Positions 37,027-46,143 of a DNA stretch of 64,000 nt are shown piece after piece (positions within the stretch are counted from its first letter, which is position 1; the number at the start of each line of letters is the position of its first letter). The translations under genes and the position numbers were made by a program. The stretch spans positions 1 to 64,000 of the forward strand of contig NZ_FMTM01000001.1 of the NCBI RefSeq assembly GCF_900099775.1, read 5' to 3'. This DNA is from Rhizobium mongolense subsp. loessense. Its GTDB lineage: Bacteria; Pseudomonadota; Alphaproteobacteria; Rhizobiales; Rhizobiaceae. The notes under the pieces were generated by a model. The model saw nothing but the letters and a program-made list of their open reading frames with translations. It had not been told where the DNA came from and did not search any database.

Positions 37027-37075
37027 CCCGTTAACCCGCAGGGTGCAATGTAAACCATTCGTTAAGGTTAACGGG
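37027..37075. promoter_or_regulatory. Inverted repeat upstream of the small membrane operon
   Basis: CCCGTTAACC (37027-37036) is the exact reverse complement of GGTTAACGGG (37066-37075). Each arm contains the palindrome GTTAAC. It lies 39-87 bases upstream of ATG 36988 on the minus strand, where a promoter or operator would be. Confidence 0.5.
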
Positions 37076-37108
37076 TAGGGCGCCGCCTGTGGATGACACG
37101 GAGCCGCG

Positions 37109-37768
37109 TCAGCCATAAACGCCGCGAACGATACGCTTCAAAGCGGTTGCGGCTTTTTCCCAATCCTTGGCGGTCTTCAGCGCAAGGCCCGCACACTGGC
37201 CGCCTGCCGAGGCCGAGAGTACGAGATGCTGGATCGCGGCAATGAGAATTGCGTTGACGGCGGCGGCATCGACGCCCTTCGGCGGCGCCAGCGAGCCCTT
37301 CATGCGCTCCAGCCATTGCGACAGCGCCTTCGAGCGGGATTCGGCAAGCCGCCTCACCTGCTCCGTATTCTCGGAGACTTCCCAGGCGACGATGCGGCGC
37401 ATCAGCGGGTCGTCGCGAAGCGCCTCGAGGAAAAGCAACGCCAGGCGCTCCATGAGATCGCCGTAGGTGAGGAGAAACATGCCGCCGGTATCTTCCGGAA
37501 TGCGGTCCCTGACCCAGGTGCCGAGATCGGAGCCGATCGCTTCGACAAGGCCGTTCAGGCCGCCATAATATCGATAGATCAGCTGCTTGTCGCATCCGGC
37601 CCGGCGGGCAACCGCGTTAATGCCGAAATTCTGGAACCCCTCCTCCGAGAGCAGCGCCTTGGCCGCCCTGAGGATCGCCTTTTCGGTCGCACCGCGGTCG
37701 CGGACGCGCTTTTCGGCTTCGCTTGCTGCCTGCGGAAGAGCTTCAAGAACCGCAAATTCATTCAACAT
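37109..37768 (-). CDS. TetR-family transcriptional regulator
   Basis: A 219-residue repressor. The N-terminal helix-turn-helix reads KAILRAAKALLSEEGFQNFG, INAVARRAGCDKQLIYRYYG (about residues 28-68), a clear TetR domain. The C-terminal ligand domain has no identifiable specificity. It lies downstream of the AidB-like dehydrogenase gene on the same strand, separated by a vapBC-like scar, so it could regulate fatty-acid-type metabolism; that is inference. Confidence 0.88.
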   Translation of the reverse strand: MLNEFAVLEALPQAASEAEKRVRDRGATEKAILRAAKALLSEEGFQNFGINAVARRAGCDKQLIYRYYGGLNGLVEAIGSDLGTWVRDRIPEDTGGMFLLTYGDLMERLALLFLEALRDDPLMRRIVAWEVSENTEQVRRLAESRSKALSQWLERMKGSLAPPKGVDAAAVNAILIAAIQHLVLSASAGGQCAGLALKTAKDWEKAATALKRIVRGVYG

Positions 37769-37896
37769 ATCGGATCGCCCAGCCTGTCACTATGCGGTGA
37801 GTAGCGAAGCCTTTGCTTGCCGACAATGGGCGGGCCTGGAAAGCCTGGGGATATTGTTTGAAATGGACGAAATGGGTAATCCGGCCAAATATCCAC

Positions 37897-38131
37897 ATGC
37901 GGGTCAACATCAGAACCAATGTGGACTTTGACGACGAGCTAAGAGGGCAGGCAATGCGCCTCAAGGCTTGCTGACGAAGAAGCGCCCGCCGAGGAAGCCC
38001 TGCAAGACCATCCGGCGCCGGCACAGCGCAAAGCTATGGAGAGCCCTGGGTGCGGTCACAGCCTGCTGCATCACAATCGCGACGTCGAACCCATGCGCAA
38101 GCACCTTTGGCCGCGCGCTATCTCGCCCTAA
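37897..38131 (+). pseudogene. Scar of a vapBC-type toxin-antitoxin locus
   Basis: The frame from ATG 37897 reads MRVNIRTNVDFDDELRGQAM, like the N-terminus of VapB antitoxins, and stops after 25 codons. Just beyond, in shifted frames, come ACG AAG AAG and then AAEEALQD, matching the usual VapB continuation (TKR..VEEAL). The end reads LLHHNRDVEPMRKHLWPRAI and stops, like the C-terminus of VapC PIN toxins. The middle of VapC, with its acidic active site, is missing. It runs into the 3' end of the convergent dehydrogenase gene. Confidence 0.5.
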
Positions 38132-39777
38132 CCTGCCGGCGGATAGAGCAGGTCCACGATGTAGGTCGCGTCGAAGCGCGAATCGAGCATGCCGTAGGTC
38201 GCGCGCCAGCCGCCTGCGAGGCGAGTTTCGATGAAGGCGTCGGCGATGCGGCCGGCACCGAGGCGGTAGAGCTCGGCAGCGGCGGCGGCGAGCGCAAGCT
38301 GTTCGACCAGCAGACGGGCCGCGCCCTCGTCCCGTTCGCAGAGCGCCATCGCGGCGCGAAGGACGTCAATCGTCTTCTTGCCGGCCGGGCCGAGATCGCG
38401 GGCAAGGCCGGTGAACACCGTTTCGAAGAGATCCTTGCCGCGCGTCAGCACACGCAGCACATCGAGCGCCATCACGTTACCGGAGCCTTCCCAGATGGCG
38501 TTGACCGGGGCTTCGCGGTAGTGGCGGGCGATCGGGCGCTCCTCGATGTAGCCGCTGCCGCCGATGCATTCCATCGCCTCATAGATCAGCGCGGGCGCGA
38601 TCTTGCAGCACCAGTATTTCGCAACCGGCGTCATGACGCGGGCGTAGGCAGCCTCTTCCGCATTGCCGCGGGCCTTGTCGAAAGCATCCGCGAGGCGGAA
38701 GGACAAAGCCGTTGCGGCCGCGACGTCGAGCGCCATATCGGCCAGCACGCGGGTCATGATCGGCTGGTTGACGAGCATCTTGCCGAAGACGCTACGGCCG
38801 CGGGTGTGGTGCACGGCCTCAGCAAGCGAGGCACGCATGATGCCCGACGAGGCAAGCGCGCAGTCAAGACGCGTCAACGTCACCATGTCGAGGATCGTGC
38901 GGATGCCTGCATCCGGGCCGCCAAGGAGGAAGCCGAAGGTGTCGCTGAACTCGACTTCGGAGGAGGCGTTCGAGCGGTTGCCGACCTTGTCCTTGAGGCG
39001 CTGGAATTTCAGGCCATTGGCCGAACCGTCTTCCAGCAGGCGCGGAACCAGGAAGCAGCCCATGCCCTCCTTCGTCTTTGCCAACATGATAAAGGCATCG
39101 CTCATCGGCGCCGACATGAACCATTTGTGGCCCGACAGGCGGTAAATTCCTTCGCTGACCTTTTCGGCCGTGCTTTTGTTGGAGCGGACGTCGGTGCCGC
39201 CCTGCTTCTCGGTCATGCCCATGCCGATTGTCACGGCAGACTTCTGCATGGCGGGCTTGTTCGACGAATCATATTTGCGCGAGAGGATCTTCGGCGCCCA
39301 ATCCTTCTGCACGGCAGGCGAAGCGGACAGTGCTGCAACCGAAGCGCTCGTCATCGTCAGCGGGCAAAGGTGGCCGGATTCGAGCTGGGCAGTCAGGTAA
39401 AAGCGGGCCGCACGGATCTTGTGCGCCTGATCCTTTGCGTCGGCATCGGCCTGTGGATCCCAGACTGAGGAATGCAGACCGACGGACATCGAGCGGCGCA
39501 TCAGTGCATGCCATGCCGGGTGAAACTCGACGACATCTAGGCGCTCGCCGCGCGGGCCATGCGTGCGAAGCTGCGGCGCGCCCTGGTTTGCCATGCGCGC
39601 CAGCTCCTGCGCCTCCGGCGAGGTCACGTAGCGGCCCATGTTTTCCAGGTCCTCGCGCGTGACGCGCGGCAGCGCCGCCGTCAGGTCGACGATCAGCGGA
39701 TCGGACCGGTAGGCATTGATGCCGGACCAGAGACTTGGCTGGTTCAGCTCGGCGAGTTTTTCTTCAGCGGATGTCAT
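38128..39777 (-). CDS. AidB-like acyl-CoA dehydrogenase
   Basis: A 549-residue FAD enzyme. Its length and motifs (LTMTSASVAALSASP, GMGMTEKQGGTDVRSNKS, SGHKWFMSAPMSDAF, ERPIARHYREAPVNAIWEGS) match AidB and related proteins rather than ordinary 380-residue acyl-CoA dehydrogenases. E. coli AidB is made during alkylation stress and binds DNA, but orthologues may be plain dehydrogenases. The base corresponding to the catalytic glutamate is compatible with activity. It is divergent from pyrB, with about 180 bases between. Confidence 0.88.
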   Translation of the reverse strand: MTSAEEKLAELNQPSLWSGINAYRSDPLIVDLTAALPRVTREDLENMGRYVTSPEAQELARMANQGAPQLRTHGPRGERLDVVEFHPAWHALMRRSMSVGLHSSVWDPQADADAKDQAHKIRAARFYLTAQLESGHLCPLTMTSASVAALSASPAVQKDWAPKILSRKYDSSNKPAMQKSAVTIGMGMTEKQGGTDVRSNKSTAEKVSEGIYRLSGHKWFMSAPMSDAFIMLAKTKEGMGCFLVPRLLEDGSANGLKFQRLKDKVGNRSNASSEVEFSDTFGFLLGGPDAGIRTILDMVTLTRLDCALASSGIMRASLAEAVHHTRGRSVFGKMLVNQPIMTRVLADMALDVAAATALSFRLADAFDKARGNAEEAAYARVMTPVAKYWCCKIAPALIYEAMECIGGSGYIEERPIARHYREAPVNAIWEGSGNVMALDVLRVLTRGKDLFETVFTGLARDLGPAGKKTIDVLRAAMALCERDEGAARLLVEQLALAAAAAELYRLGAGRIADAFIETRLAGGWRATYGMLDSRFDATYIVDLLYPPAG

Positions 39778-39899
39778 GAGTCGCTTCTAGTGCAAGAGGC
39801 AGGCAAAGGGAAAGCGGAAGTTCGAGCTTTTCCGCTTCAGCTCTAGCGGATTTACGACAAAATTGCATGGGGACGTAAGCCTTTGTCCGCAGCACATGC

Positions 39900-39928
39900 T
39901 TGCCCCTCACCGCGCCACTCATTATAGA
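39900..39928 (+). promoter_or_regulatory. Candidate sigma-70 promoter of pyrB
   Basis: TTGCCC (39900-39905) and TATAGA (39923-39928) are 17 bases apart and lie 28 bases before the pyrB ATG. Spacing and position fit a housekeeping promoter. Not tested. Confidence 0.5.
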
Positions 39929-39955
39929 GCGCGTGACACAGCAAGAGGCAGGTTC

Positions 39956-40897
39956 ATGGTCTTCTTTCCCCACCGCCACCTCATCGGCATAAAAGGTCTC
40001 ACGGAGCAGGATATCACCTACCTGCTCGACAAGGCGGATGAGGCCGTCAAGATCAGCCGGCAGCGCGAGAAGAAGACATCGACCCTTCGCGGCCTGACGC
40101 AGATCAACCTCTTCTTCGAAGCCTCGACACGGACGCAAGCCTCCTTCGAACTCGCCGGAAAGCGCCTCGGCGCCGACGTCATGAATATGTCGGTCGGCAA
40201 TTCCTCGGTGAAGAAAGGCGAAACGCTGATCGATACGGCGATGACGCTGAATGCGATGCGGCCGGACGTGCTGGTGATCCGCCATTCGAGCGCCGGTGCC
40301 GCCGCACTCCTGGCGCAAAAAGTCTCCTGCTCGGTGGTCAATGCCGGCGACGGACAGCACGAGCATCCGACGCAAGCGCTGCTCGACGCGCTGACGATCC
40401 GCCGCGCCAAGGGGAGGCTGTCGCGCATCATCGTGGCGATCTGCGGCGACGTGCTCCATTCGCGGGTGGCGCGCTCGAACATCCTGCTTCTGAATGCCAT
40501 GGGCGCGCGGGTCCGTGTCGTCGCACCGGCCACGCTGCTTCCGGCCGGCATCGCGCAGATGGGCGTCGAGGTCTTCCACTCGATGAAGGAAGGGCTGAAG
40601 GACGCCGATGTGGTTATGATGCTGCGCCTCCAGCGCGAGCGGATGTCCGGCGCATTCGTGCCTTCGGTGCGGGAATATTTCCATTTCTATGGGCTTGATG
40701 CGGAAACTCTGAAAGCTGCCAAGGACGACGCGCTGGTGATGCATCCGGGACCGATGAACCGCGGGGTGGAAATCTCATCCGAAGTGGCGGATGGACCGCA
40801 GAGCGTGATTGCCGAGCAGGTGGAGATGGGGGTCGCAGTGCGCATGGCGGTGATGGAGACTTTGCTTGTGTCTCAGAACCGGGGGCCGCGGGCATGA
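39956..40897 (+). CDS. pyrB: Aspartate carbamoyltransferase catalytic subunit
   Basis: PyrB joins carbamoyl phosphate and aspartate, the first committed step of pyrimidine synthesis. The 313-residue protein has the carbamoyl phosphate loop [44 protein letters not shown], the [14 protein letters not shown] segment and [15 protein letters not shown] 39956 is preceded by AAGAGGCAGG. Its last four bases (ATGA) overlap the start of the pyrC-like gene, so the two products are made together. Confidence 0.97.
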   Translation: MVFFPHRHLIGIKGLTEQDITYLLDKADEAVKISRQREKKTSTLRGLTQINLFFEASTRTQASFELAGKRLGADVMNMSVGNSSVKKGETLIDTAMTLNAMRPDVLVIRHSSAGAAALLAQKVSCSVVNAGDGQHEHPTQALLDALTIRRAKGRLSRIIVAICGDVLHSRVARSNILLLNAMGARVRVVAPATLLPAGIAQMGVEVFHSMKEGLKDADVVMMLRLQRERMSGAFVPSVREYFHFYGLDAETLKAAKDDALVMHPGPMNRGVEISSEVADGPQSVIAEQVEMGVAVRMAVMETLLVSQNRGPRA

Positions 40898-42186
40898 CGA
40901 ACTCGATCGTTCTCAAGAATGTTCGCATCATCGATCCTTCGCGCAATCTCGATGAGATCGGCACGATCATCGTCAAGGACGGCATGATTGCGGCAGCCGG
41001 AAAGGATGCGCAGAACCAGGGGGGCCCTGAAGGTGCCACGGTTCGCGACTGCAACGGCCTCGTCGCAACGCCGGGCCTGGTCGATGCATGCGTCAACATT
41101 GGCGAGCCAGGCGCCGAACACCGCGAGACGATCGCCTCGGCGAGCCGGGCGGCGGCCGCAGGAGGCGTCACCTCGATCATCATGATGCCAGACACCGATC
41201 CTGTCATCGATGACATCGCGTTGGTCGAATTCGTCAAGAAAACGGCGAGGGACACGGCGCTCGTCAACATCTATCCGGCTGCGGCGATCACCAAGCATCT
41301 GGCCGGCGAGGAGATGACCGAGATCGGCCTGCTGATGGAAGCCGGCGCCGTGGCCTTTACAGACGGCCGTTCCAGCGTTCACGACACGCAGGTGCTGCGG
41401 CGGGTGATGACCTATGCGAGGGAATTCGGCGCCGTCATCTCCTGCGAGACCCGAGACAAGTATCTCGGCGCCACCGGCGTCATGCATGAAGGATTGCTTG
41501 CCAGCTGGCTCGGTCTCGGAGGCATTCCGAAGGAAGCGGAACTCATTCCTCTTGAACGAGACCTTCGCATCGCACAGCTGACGCGCGGCACGTATCATGC
41601 GGCGATGATCTCGGTACCGGAGTCGGTCGAGGCGATCGAGCTTGCGAAGAGCCGCGGCGCCAAGGTGACCTGCGGCATCTCGATCAACAACCTGACGCTT
41701 AACGAAAACGACATCGGCGAGTACCGTACCTTCTTCAAACTCTATCCGCCGCTGCGCTCCGAAGACGACCGCGTGGCGATGGTGGATGCGCTGGCGAGAG
41801 GCGCAATCGACATCATTGTTTCTTCGCATGATCCGCAGGATGTCGATACCAAACGTCTGCCTTTCGGCGAAGCGGCTGATGGCGCAGTGGGTCTTGAGAC
41901 CATGCTTGCTGCGGCCCTGCGCCTCTACCACTCCGGCCAGGTGGGTCTGATGCGGCTGATCGATGCGATGTCGACGCGTCCTGCGCAGATCTTCGGCCTG
42001 AAAGCCGGCACGCTAAAGCCGGGTGCCAAAGCCGATATCGCGCTGATCGATCTCGACGAGCCTTGGCTTGTCTCGGAAGACATGCTTCTGTCGCGCTCGA
42101 AGAATACGCCTTTCGAGGATGCGCGCTTCAGCGGACGGGCTGTCGCGACCTATGTCGCGGGCAAGCTGGTTTACGGGTTGGAATAA
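40894..42186 (+). CDS. Dihydroorotase-like protein lacking metal ligands (PyrC')
   Basis: A 430-residue amidohydrolase-fold protein that aligns with class I dihydroorotases ([35 protein letters not shown]). The zinc-binding HxH normally in HVHLREPG is replaced by [13 protein letters not shown] lacks the second His of the usual HVAHVS; SCETRD replaces HCED-type residues; SSHDPQ replaces TDHAPH. In Pseudomonas such inactive PyrC' proteins support the PyrB dodecamer. The ATGA overlap with pyrB supports that structural role here. A true dihydroorotase must be elsewhere. Confidence 0.9.
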   Translation: MTNSIVLKNVRIIDPSRNLDEIGTIIVKDGMIAAAGKDAQNQGGPEGATVRDCNGLVATPGLVDACVNIGEPGAEHRETIASASRAAAAGGVTSIIMMPDTDPVIDDIALVEFVKKTARDTALVNIYPAAAITKHLAGEEMTEIGLLMEAGAVAFTDGRSSVHDTQVLRRVMTYAREFGAVISCETRDKYLGATGVMHEGLLASWLGLGGIPKEAELIPLERDLRIAQLTRGTYHAAMISVPESVEAIELAKSRGAKVTCGISINNLTLNENDIGEYRTFFKLYPPLRSEDDRVAMVDALARGAIDIIVSSHDPQDVDTKRLPFGEAADGAVGLETMLAAALRLYHSGQVGLMRLIDAMSTRPAQIFGLKAGTLKPGAKADIALIDLDEPWLVSEDMLLSRSKNTPFEDARFSGRAVATYVAGKLVYGLE

Positions 42187-42290
42187 AGTGGGAGTTGCCC
42201 CTCCCGCCCCGCCCGGCACCTTCTCCCCGCAGGCGTGGAAGGTCACTCGCGGCGGCGTTTTGTCTTCGCAAGGGGTGCGCTGTGCAGGTC

Positions 42291-42316
42291 CCCTCGCCCC
42301 GCTTGCGGGGAGAGGG
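42291..42316. repeat. Palindromic intergenic repeat unit (RIME-like)
   Basis: CCCTCGCCCCGC-TT-GCGGGGAGAGGG forms a 12-bp stem with one mismatch between the pyrC-like gene and plsY. GC-rich palindromes of this sort recur between genes in rhizobia. The upstream TTCTCCCCGCAGGCGTGG half-site may belong to the same element. Confidence 0.5.
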
Positions 42317-42358
42317 TTAAATGAGGAGTAAGTCCATTGGACGAAAGGGATGGAGTAA

Positions 42359-42979
42359 ATGATCTCTGACTTGATGACCTGGCAGATCACACTGCCGCTG
42401 GCGCTCGCGGCGGCCGTCATCGGCTACCTGCTAGGCTCCATCCCCTTCGGTCTCATCCTGACGCAGGCGGCGGGCCTCGGCGATGTGCGAAGCATCGGCT
42501 CCGGCAATATCGGCGCGACCAATGTGCTGCGCACCGGCAACAAGAAGCTTGCGGCTGCGACCCTGTTGCTCGATGCGTTGAAGGCGTCGGCCGCAGCCTG
42601 GATCGTGGGTTATTTCCTTGGTGAGGAAGCCGGCATCATTGCCGGCTTCTTTGCCTTCATCGGCCACCTATTCCCCGTCTGGATCGGGTTCAAGGGCGGC
42701 AAAGGCGTTGCCACCTATATCGGCACGCTGCTTGGCGTCGCGCCGATCATGGTTCTGCTTTTCGGCGCCGTATGGCTCGCGGTTGCCTTTACGACCCGTT
42801 ACTCCTCGTTGTCGGCGCTGGTTGCGATGCTTGTCGTCCCGGTTGCATTGTGGATATTAGGGGCCGAGAAGATTGCAGCCGTCATGGCCGTTATGTCGGT
42901 CATCTCCTATTACAAGCACAAGGCCAACATTTCCCGCCTCATGAGTGGGACGGAGAGCAAGATCGGGGCAAAAGGATAA
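42359..42979 (+). CDS. plsY: Acyl-phosphate:glycerol-3-phosphate acyltransferase
   Basis: PlsY makes lysophosphatidic acid from acyl phosphate and glycerol 3-phosphate, starting phospholipid synthesis at the inner membrane. The 206-residue protein has several membrane helices and the family motifs [41 protein letters not shown] and [10 protein letters not shown]. It follows the pyrC-like gene and precedes topA by about 500 bases. Confidence 0.95.
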   Translation: MISDLMTWQITLPLALAAAVIGYLLGSIPFGLILTQAAGLGDVRSIGSGNIGATNVLRTGNKKLAAATLLLDALKASAAAWIVGYFLGEEAGIIAGFFAFIGHLFPVWIGFKGGKGVATYIGTLLGVAPIMVLLFGAVWLAVAFTTRYSSLSALVAMLVVPVALWILGAEKIAAVMAVMSVISYYKHKANISRLMSGTESKIGAKG

Positions 42980-43477
42980 CGTGGACGTGGCAACCGGCAT
43001 CCCGGCTGCCTCATTTCCCTTGCGATACCGATTGAGCTTCCTACATGCGGTTGTGAAGCTCGCCGGCCTCGACACGGGCCATCTCGACCATGCAGCACGC
43101 CATAATCCACCTCTTCCTTCTCGGCGACCTGACGCGACCCGGTGAGCATCTGGCGGGTCGATGCGATGTAATTCCAGAAAGGCCGATTTATCACTGTTCT
43201 TCTTTTCAACCTTTGCCCGCCATGAAAGGCCCCTGGACGATGACGGAGCGCTGCTTTGCAAGGAGCCCTGGCCGCACTTGAAAAATTGATAACCCGGAGA
43301 ACCCTAAATTGTAATTGGTCCTTAATCTCTCTTTGGTTGCATTGCGTTGTAACGCCTAAAATTCAGCAAACCCCTTGACCGAAGCGATTTCCCTGTCCAT
43401 GTCGGAGGGCCGGTATTCTTCGAGCGGCAAGTATTACGCTCTTCTCCTCGCCGGGCGCGGTAGTTTTTTAGAGAATC
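42980..43477. other. Gap between plsY and topA
   Basis: About 500 bases with no intact gene. From memory, dprA occupies this place in related rhizobia; I see no trace of DprA here. The minus strand carries a broken small frame (listed separately). The last 100 bases before 43478 should hold the topA promoter. Confidence 0.5.
43041..43209 (-). pseudogene. Possibly frameshifted small gene
   Basis: From TTG 43209 the frame reads NRPFWNYIASTRQMLTGSRQ then VAEKEEVDYG; a one-base shift continues ACCMVEMARVEAGELHNRM and stops. The two halves look like one helical protein of about 56 residues. The start and the shift are both uncertain and no family is recognised. Confidence 0.3.
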
Positions 43478-46141
43478 ATGATGAATGTTGTAGTGGTGGA
43501 ATCGCCTGCCAAGGCCAAGACGATCAACAAGTATCTGGGCTCCGGATACAAGGTGCTCGCCTCCTTCGGCCATGTGCGCGATCTGCCTGCCAAGGACGGC
43601 TCTGTTCTTCCTGACCAGGACTTCGAAATGCTTTGGGAGGTCGACAGCGCCTCGGCCAAGCGCATGAAGGATATCGCAGATGCGGTAAAGTCTTCCGACG
43701 GGCTCATCCTCGCAACCGACCCGGATCGCGAGGGTGAAGCGATCTCCTGGCACGTGCTCGACGTCCTGAACAAGAAGCGCGTGCTGAACGGCAAGTCGGT
43801 GAAGCGCGTCGTCTTCAACGCCATCACCAAGAAGGCCGTTCTCGACGCGATGGCCGAGCCCCGGGACATCGATGTACCGCTCGTTGATGCCTATCTCGCA
43901 CGCCGCGCGCTCGATTATCTCGTCGGCTTCAATCTTTCGCCGGTTCTATGGCGCAAATTGCCGGGCGCCCGTTCGGCCGGCCGCGTGCAATCGGTCGCGC
44001 TGCGTCTCGTCTGCGACCGCGAAACCGAGATCGAGCGCTTCATCTCGGAAGAATACTGGAACATCTCGGCCCTCCTGAAGACGCCGCGCGGGGATGAATT
44101 CGAGGCCAAGCTGGTTGCAGCCAATGGCAAACGGTTGCAGGCGCGATCGATCTCCAATGGCGAAGACGCCAGCAAGCTGAAATCCCTCCTCGAGGGCGCG
44201 ACCTATGTCGTCGACAGCGTCGAGGCAAAGCCCGTCAAGCGCAACCCGGGACCGCCGTTCACGACTTCGACGCTGCAGCAGGCGGCCTCCTCCAAGCTTG
44301 GTTTTTCTGCATCACGCACGATGCAGATCGCCCAGAGACTGTACGAGGGTGTTGATATCGGTGGCGAGACGGTCGGTCTCATCACTTATATGCGTACCGA
44401 TGGCGTGCAGATGGCACCCGAAGCGATCGATGCGGCGCGGCGCGCCATCGTCGATCAGTTCGGCGAGCGCTACATGCCGGAGAAGGCCCGTTTCTATTCC
44501 ACCAAGGCAAAGAACGCCCAGGAAGCGCACGAAGCAATCCGTCCGACGGATTTTTACCGTTCGCCTGAACGCGTGCGGAAATTCCTCGATGCCGATCAGA
44601 TCAAGCTCTACGACCTGATCTGGAAGCGCGGCATCGCGAGCCAGATGGCCTCAGCCGAAATCGAGCGCACGACGGCCGAAATCACTGCTGACAACAATGG
44701 CCAGAAGGCTGGCCTGCGCGCCGTCGGATCCGTCATCCGGTTCGACGGCTTCATCGCGGCCTACACCGACCAGAAGGAAGACGGCGAACAGAGCGACGAA
44801 GGCGACGAAGGCGGCCGCCTGCCGGAGATCAATGCGCGCGAGAACCTCGCAAAGCAGAAAATCAACTCGACGCAGCACTTCACCGAACCGCCGCCGCGCT
44901 ATTCGGAAGCGACGCTGATCAAGAAGATGGAAGAGCTCGGCATCGGCCGTCCCTCCACCTACGCCGCGACGCTCGCAACGCTTCGCGACCGCGAATATGT
45001 GACGATCGACAAGCGCAAGCTGATCCCCCATTCCAAAGGACGGCTGGTGACGGCGTTCCTCGAGAGCTTCTTCACCAAATATGTCGAGTACGATTTCACT
45101 GCCGACCTGGAAGAGAAGCTCGACCGGATCTCGGCAGGCGAGCTCAACTGGAAACAGGTGCTTCGCGATTTCTGGAAGGACTTCTTCTCGCAGATCGAGG
45201 ATACAAAGGAACTGCGCGTCACCAACGTGCTCGACTCGCTGAACGAACAGCTGGCGCCGCTCGTCTTCCCGAAGCGGGAGGACGGCAGCGATCCGCGCAT
45301 CTGCCAGGTCTGCGGTACCGGCAACCTGTCGCTGAAGCTCGGCAAGTACGGCGCCTTCGTCGGCTGCTCGAACTATCCGGAATGCAACTACACCCGCCAG
45401 CTCACCTCCGAAAACGGCGCAGAAGCCGAAGGTGGGGCACAAAACGAACCGAAGAACCTCGGCACCGATCCGGTGACCGGCGAGGAGCTGACGCTGCGCT
45501 CCGGCCGCTTCGGTCCTTACATCCAGCGCGGCGACGGCAAGGATGCCAAGCGCGCTTCGCTGCCGAAGGGCTGGAAGCCGGAAGACATCGACTACGAGAA
45601 GGCGATGGCGCTGATCTCGCTTCCGCGCGACATCGGCAAGCATCCGGAAACCGGCAAGATGATCTCCTCCGGTATCGGGCGCTACGGGCCCTTCCTGCTG
45701 CATGACGGCGGCTATGCCAATCTGGAAAGCGTCGAGGACGTATTTTCGATCGGCCTCAACCGCGCGGTAACGCTGATTGCCGAAAAGGCGAACAAGGCTC
45801 CGGGCGGGCGCGGACGTGGAACACCTGCGGCGCTCAAGGAGTTGGGCGAGCATCCCGATGGCGGCGCGATCACCGTTCGTGATGGCAAGTATGGTCCCTA
45901 TGTGAGCTGGGGCAAGGTGAACGCCACGCTGCCAAGGGGCAAGGATCCGCAGGCAATCACGGTCGAGGAAGCGCTGGCGCTGATCGCTGCCAAGGCCAGC
46001 AAGGCGCCGGCGGCCAAGGGCAGAGCAAGACCGAAGGCAAAGGCTGCCGCTTCCGAAGGCAAGGCGACGAAAAGCGCCGCCAAGCCCAAGGCTAAAGCCG
46101 CTGCGAAAGCGAAAGCGGCCGCGAAAACGAAGAAGAGCTGA
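43478..46141 (+). CDS. topA: DNA topoisomerase I
   Basis: TopA relaxes negative supercoils by cutting one strand. The 887-residue protein has the Toprim domain (VVVESPAKAKTINKYLG, TDPDREGEAISWH), the active tyrosine in GLITYMRTDGVQ, and one canonical four-cysteine zinc finger (CQVCGTGNLSLKLGKYGAFVGC, abridged: CxxC...C...C with SNYPEC). C-terminal repeats KYGPYVSWGK and SGIGRYGPFL are the alphaproteobacterial type, followed by a Lys/Ala-rich tail (from about residue 845). rnr starts 2 bases after its stop. Confidence 0.96.
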   Translation: MMNVVVVESPAKAKTINKYLGSGYKVLASFGHVRDLPAKDGSVLPDQDFEMLWEVDSASAKRMKDIADAVKSSDGLILATDPDREGEAISWHVLDVLNKKRVLNGKSVKRVVFNAITKKAVLDAMAEPRDIDVPLVDAYLARRALDYLVGFNLSPVLWRKLPGARSAGRVQSVALRLVCDRETEIERFISEEYWNISALLKTPRGDEFEAKLVAANGKRLQARSISNGEDASKLKSLLEGATYVVDSVEAKPVKRNPGPPFTTSTLQQAASSKLGFSASRTMQIAQRLYEGVDIGGETVGLITYMRTDGVQMAPEAIDAARRAIVDQFGERYMPEKARFYSTKAKNAQEAHEAIRPTDFYRSPERVRKFLDADQIKLYDLIWKRGIASQMASAEIERTTAEITADNNGQKAGLRAVGSVIRFDGFIAAYTDQKEDGEQSDEGDEGGRLPEINARENLAKQKINSTQHFTEPPPRYSEATLIKKMEELGIGRPSTYAATLATLRDREYVTIDKRKLIPHSKGRLVTAFLESFFTKYVEYDFTADLEEKLDRISAGELNWKQVLRDFWKDFFSQIEDTKELRVTNVLDSLNEQLAPLVFPKREDGSDPRICQVCGTGNLSLKLGKYGAFVGCSNYPECNYTRQLTSENGAEAEGGAQNEPKNLGTDPVTGEELTLRSGRFGPYIQRGDGKDAKRASLPKGWKPEDIDYEKAMALISLPRDIGKHPETGKMISSGIGRYGPFLLHDGGYANLESVEDVFSIGLNRAVTLIAEKANKAPGGRGRGTPAALKELGEHPDGGAITVRDGKYGPYVSWGKVNATLPRGKDPQAITVEEALALIAAKASKAPAAKGRARPKAKAAASEGKATKSAAKPKAKAAAKAKAAAKTKKS

Positions 46142-46143
46142 GA

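Noticed and set aside
37049..37075. TTAA repeats as a CtrA binding site
   Set aside because: The spacing (TTAA-N2-TTAA) does not fit the TTAA-N7-TTAA consensus.
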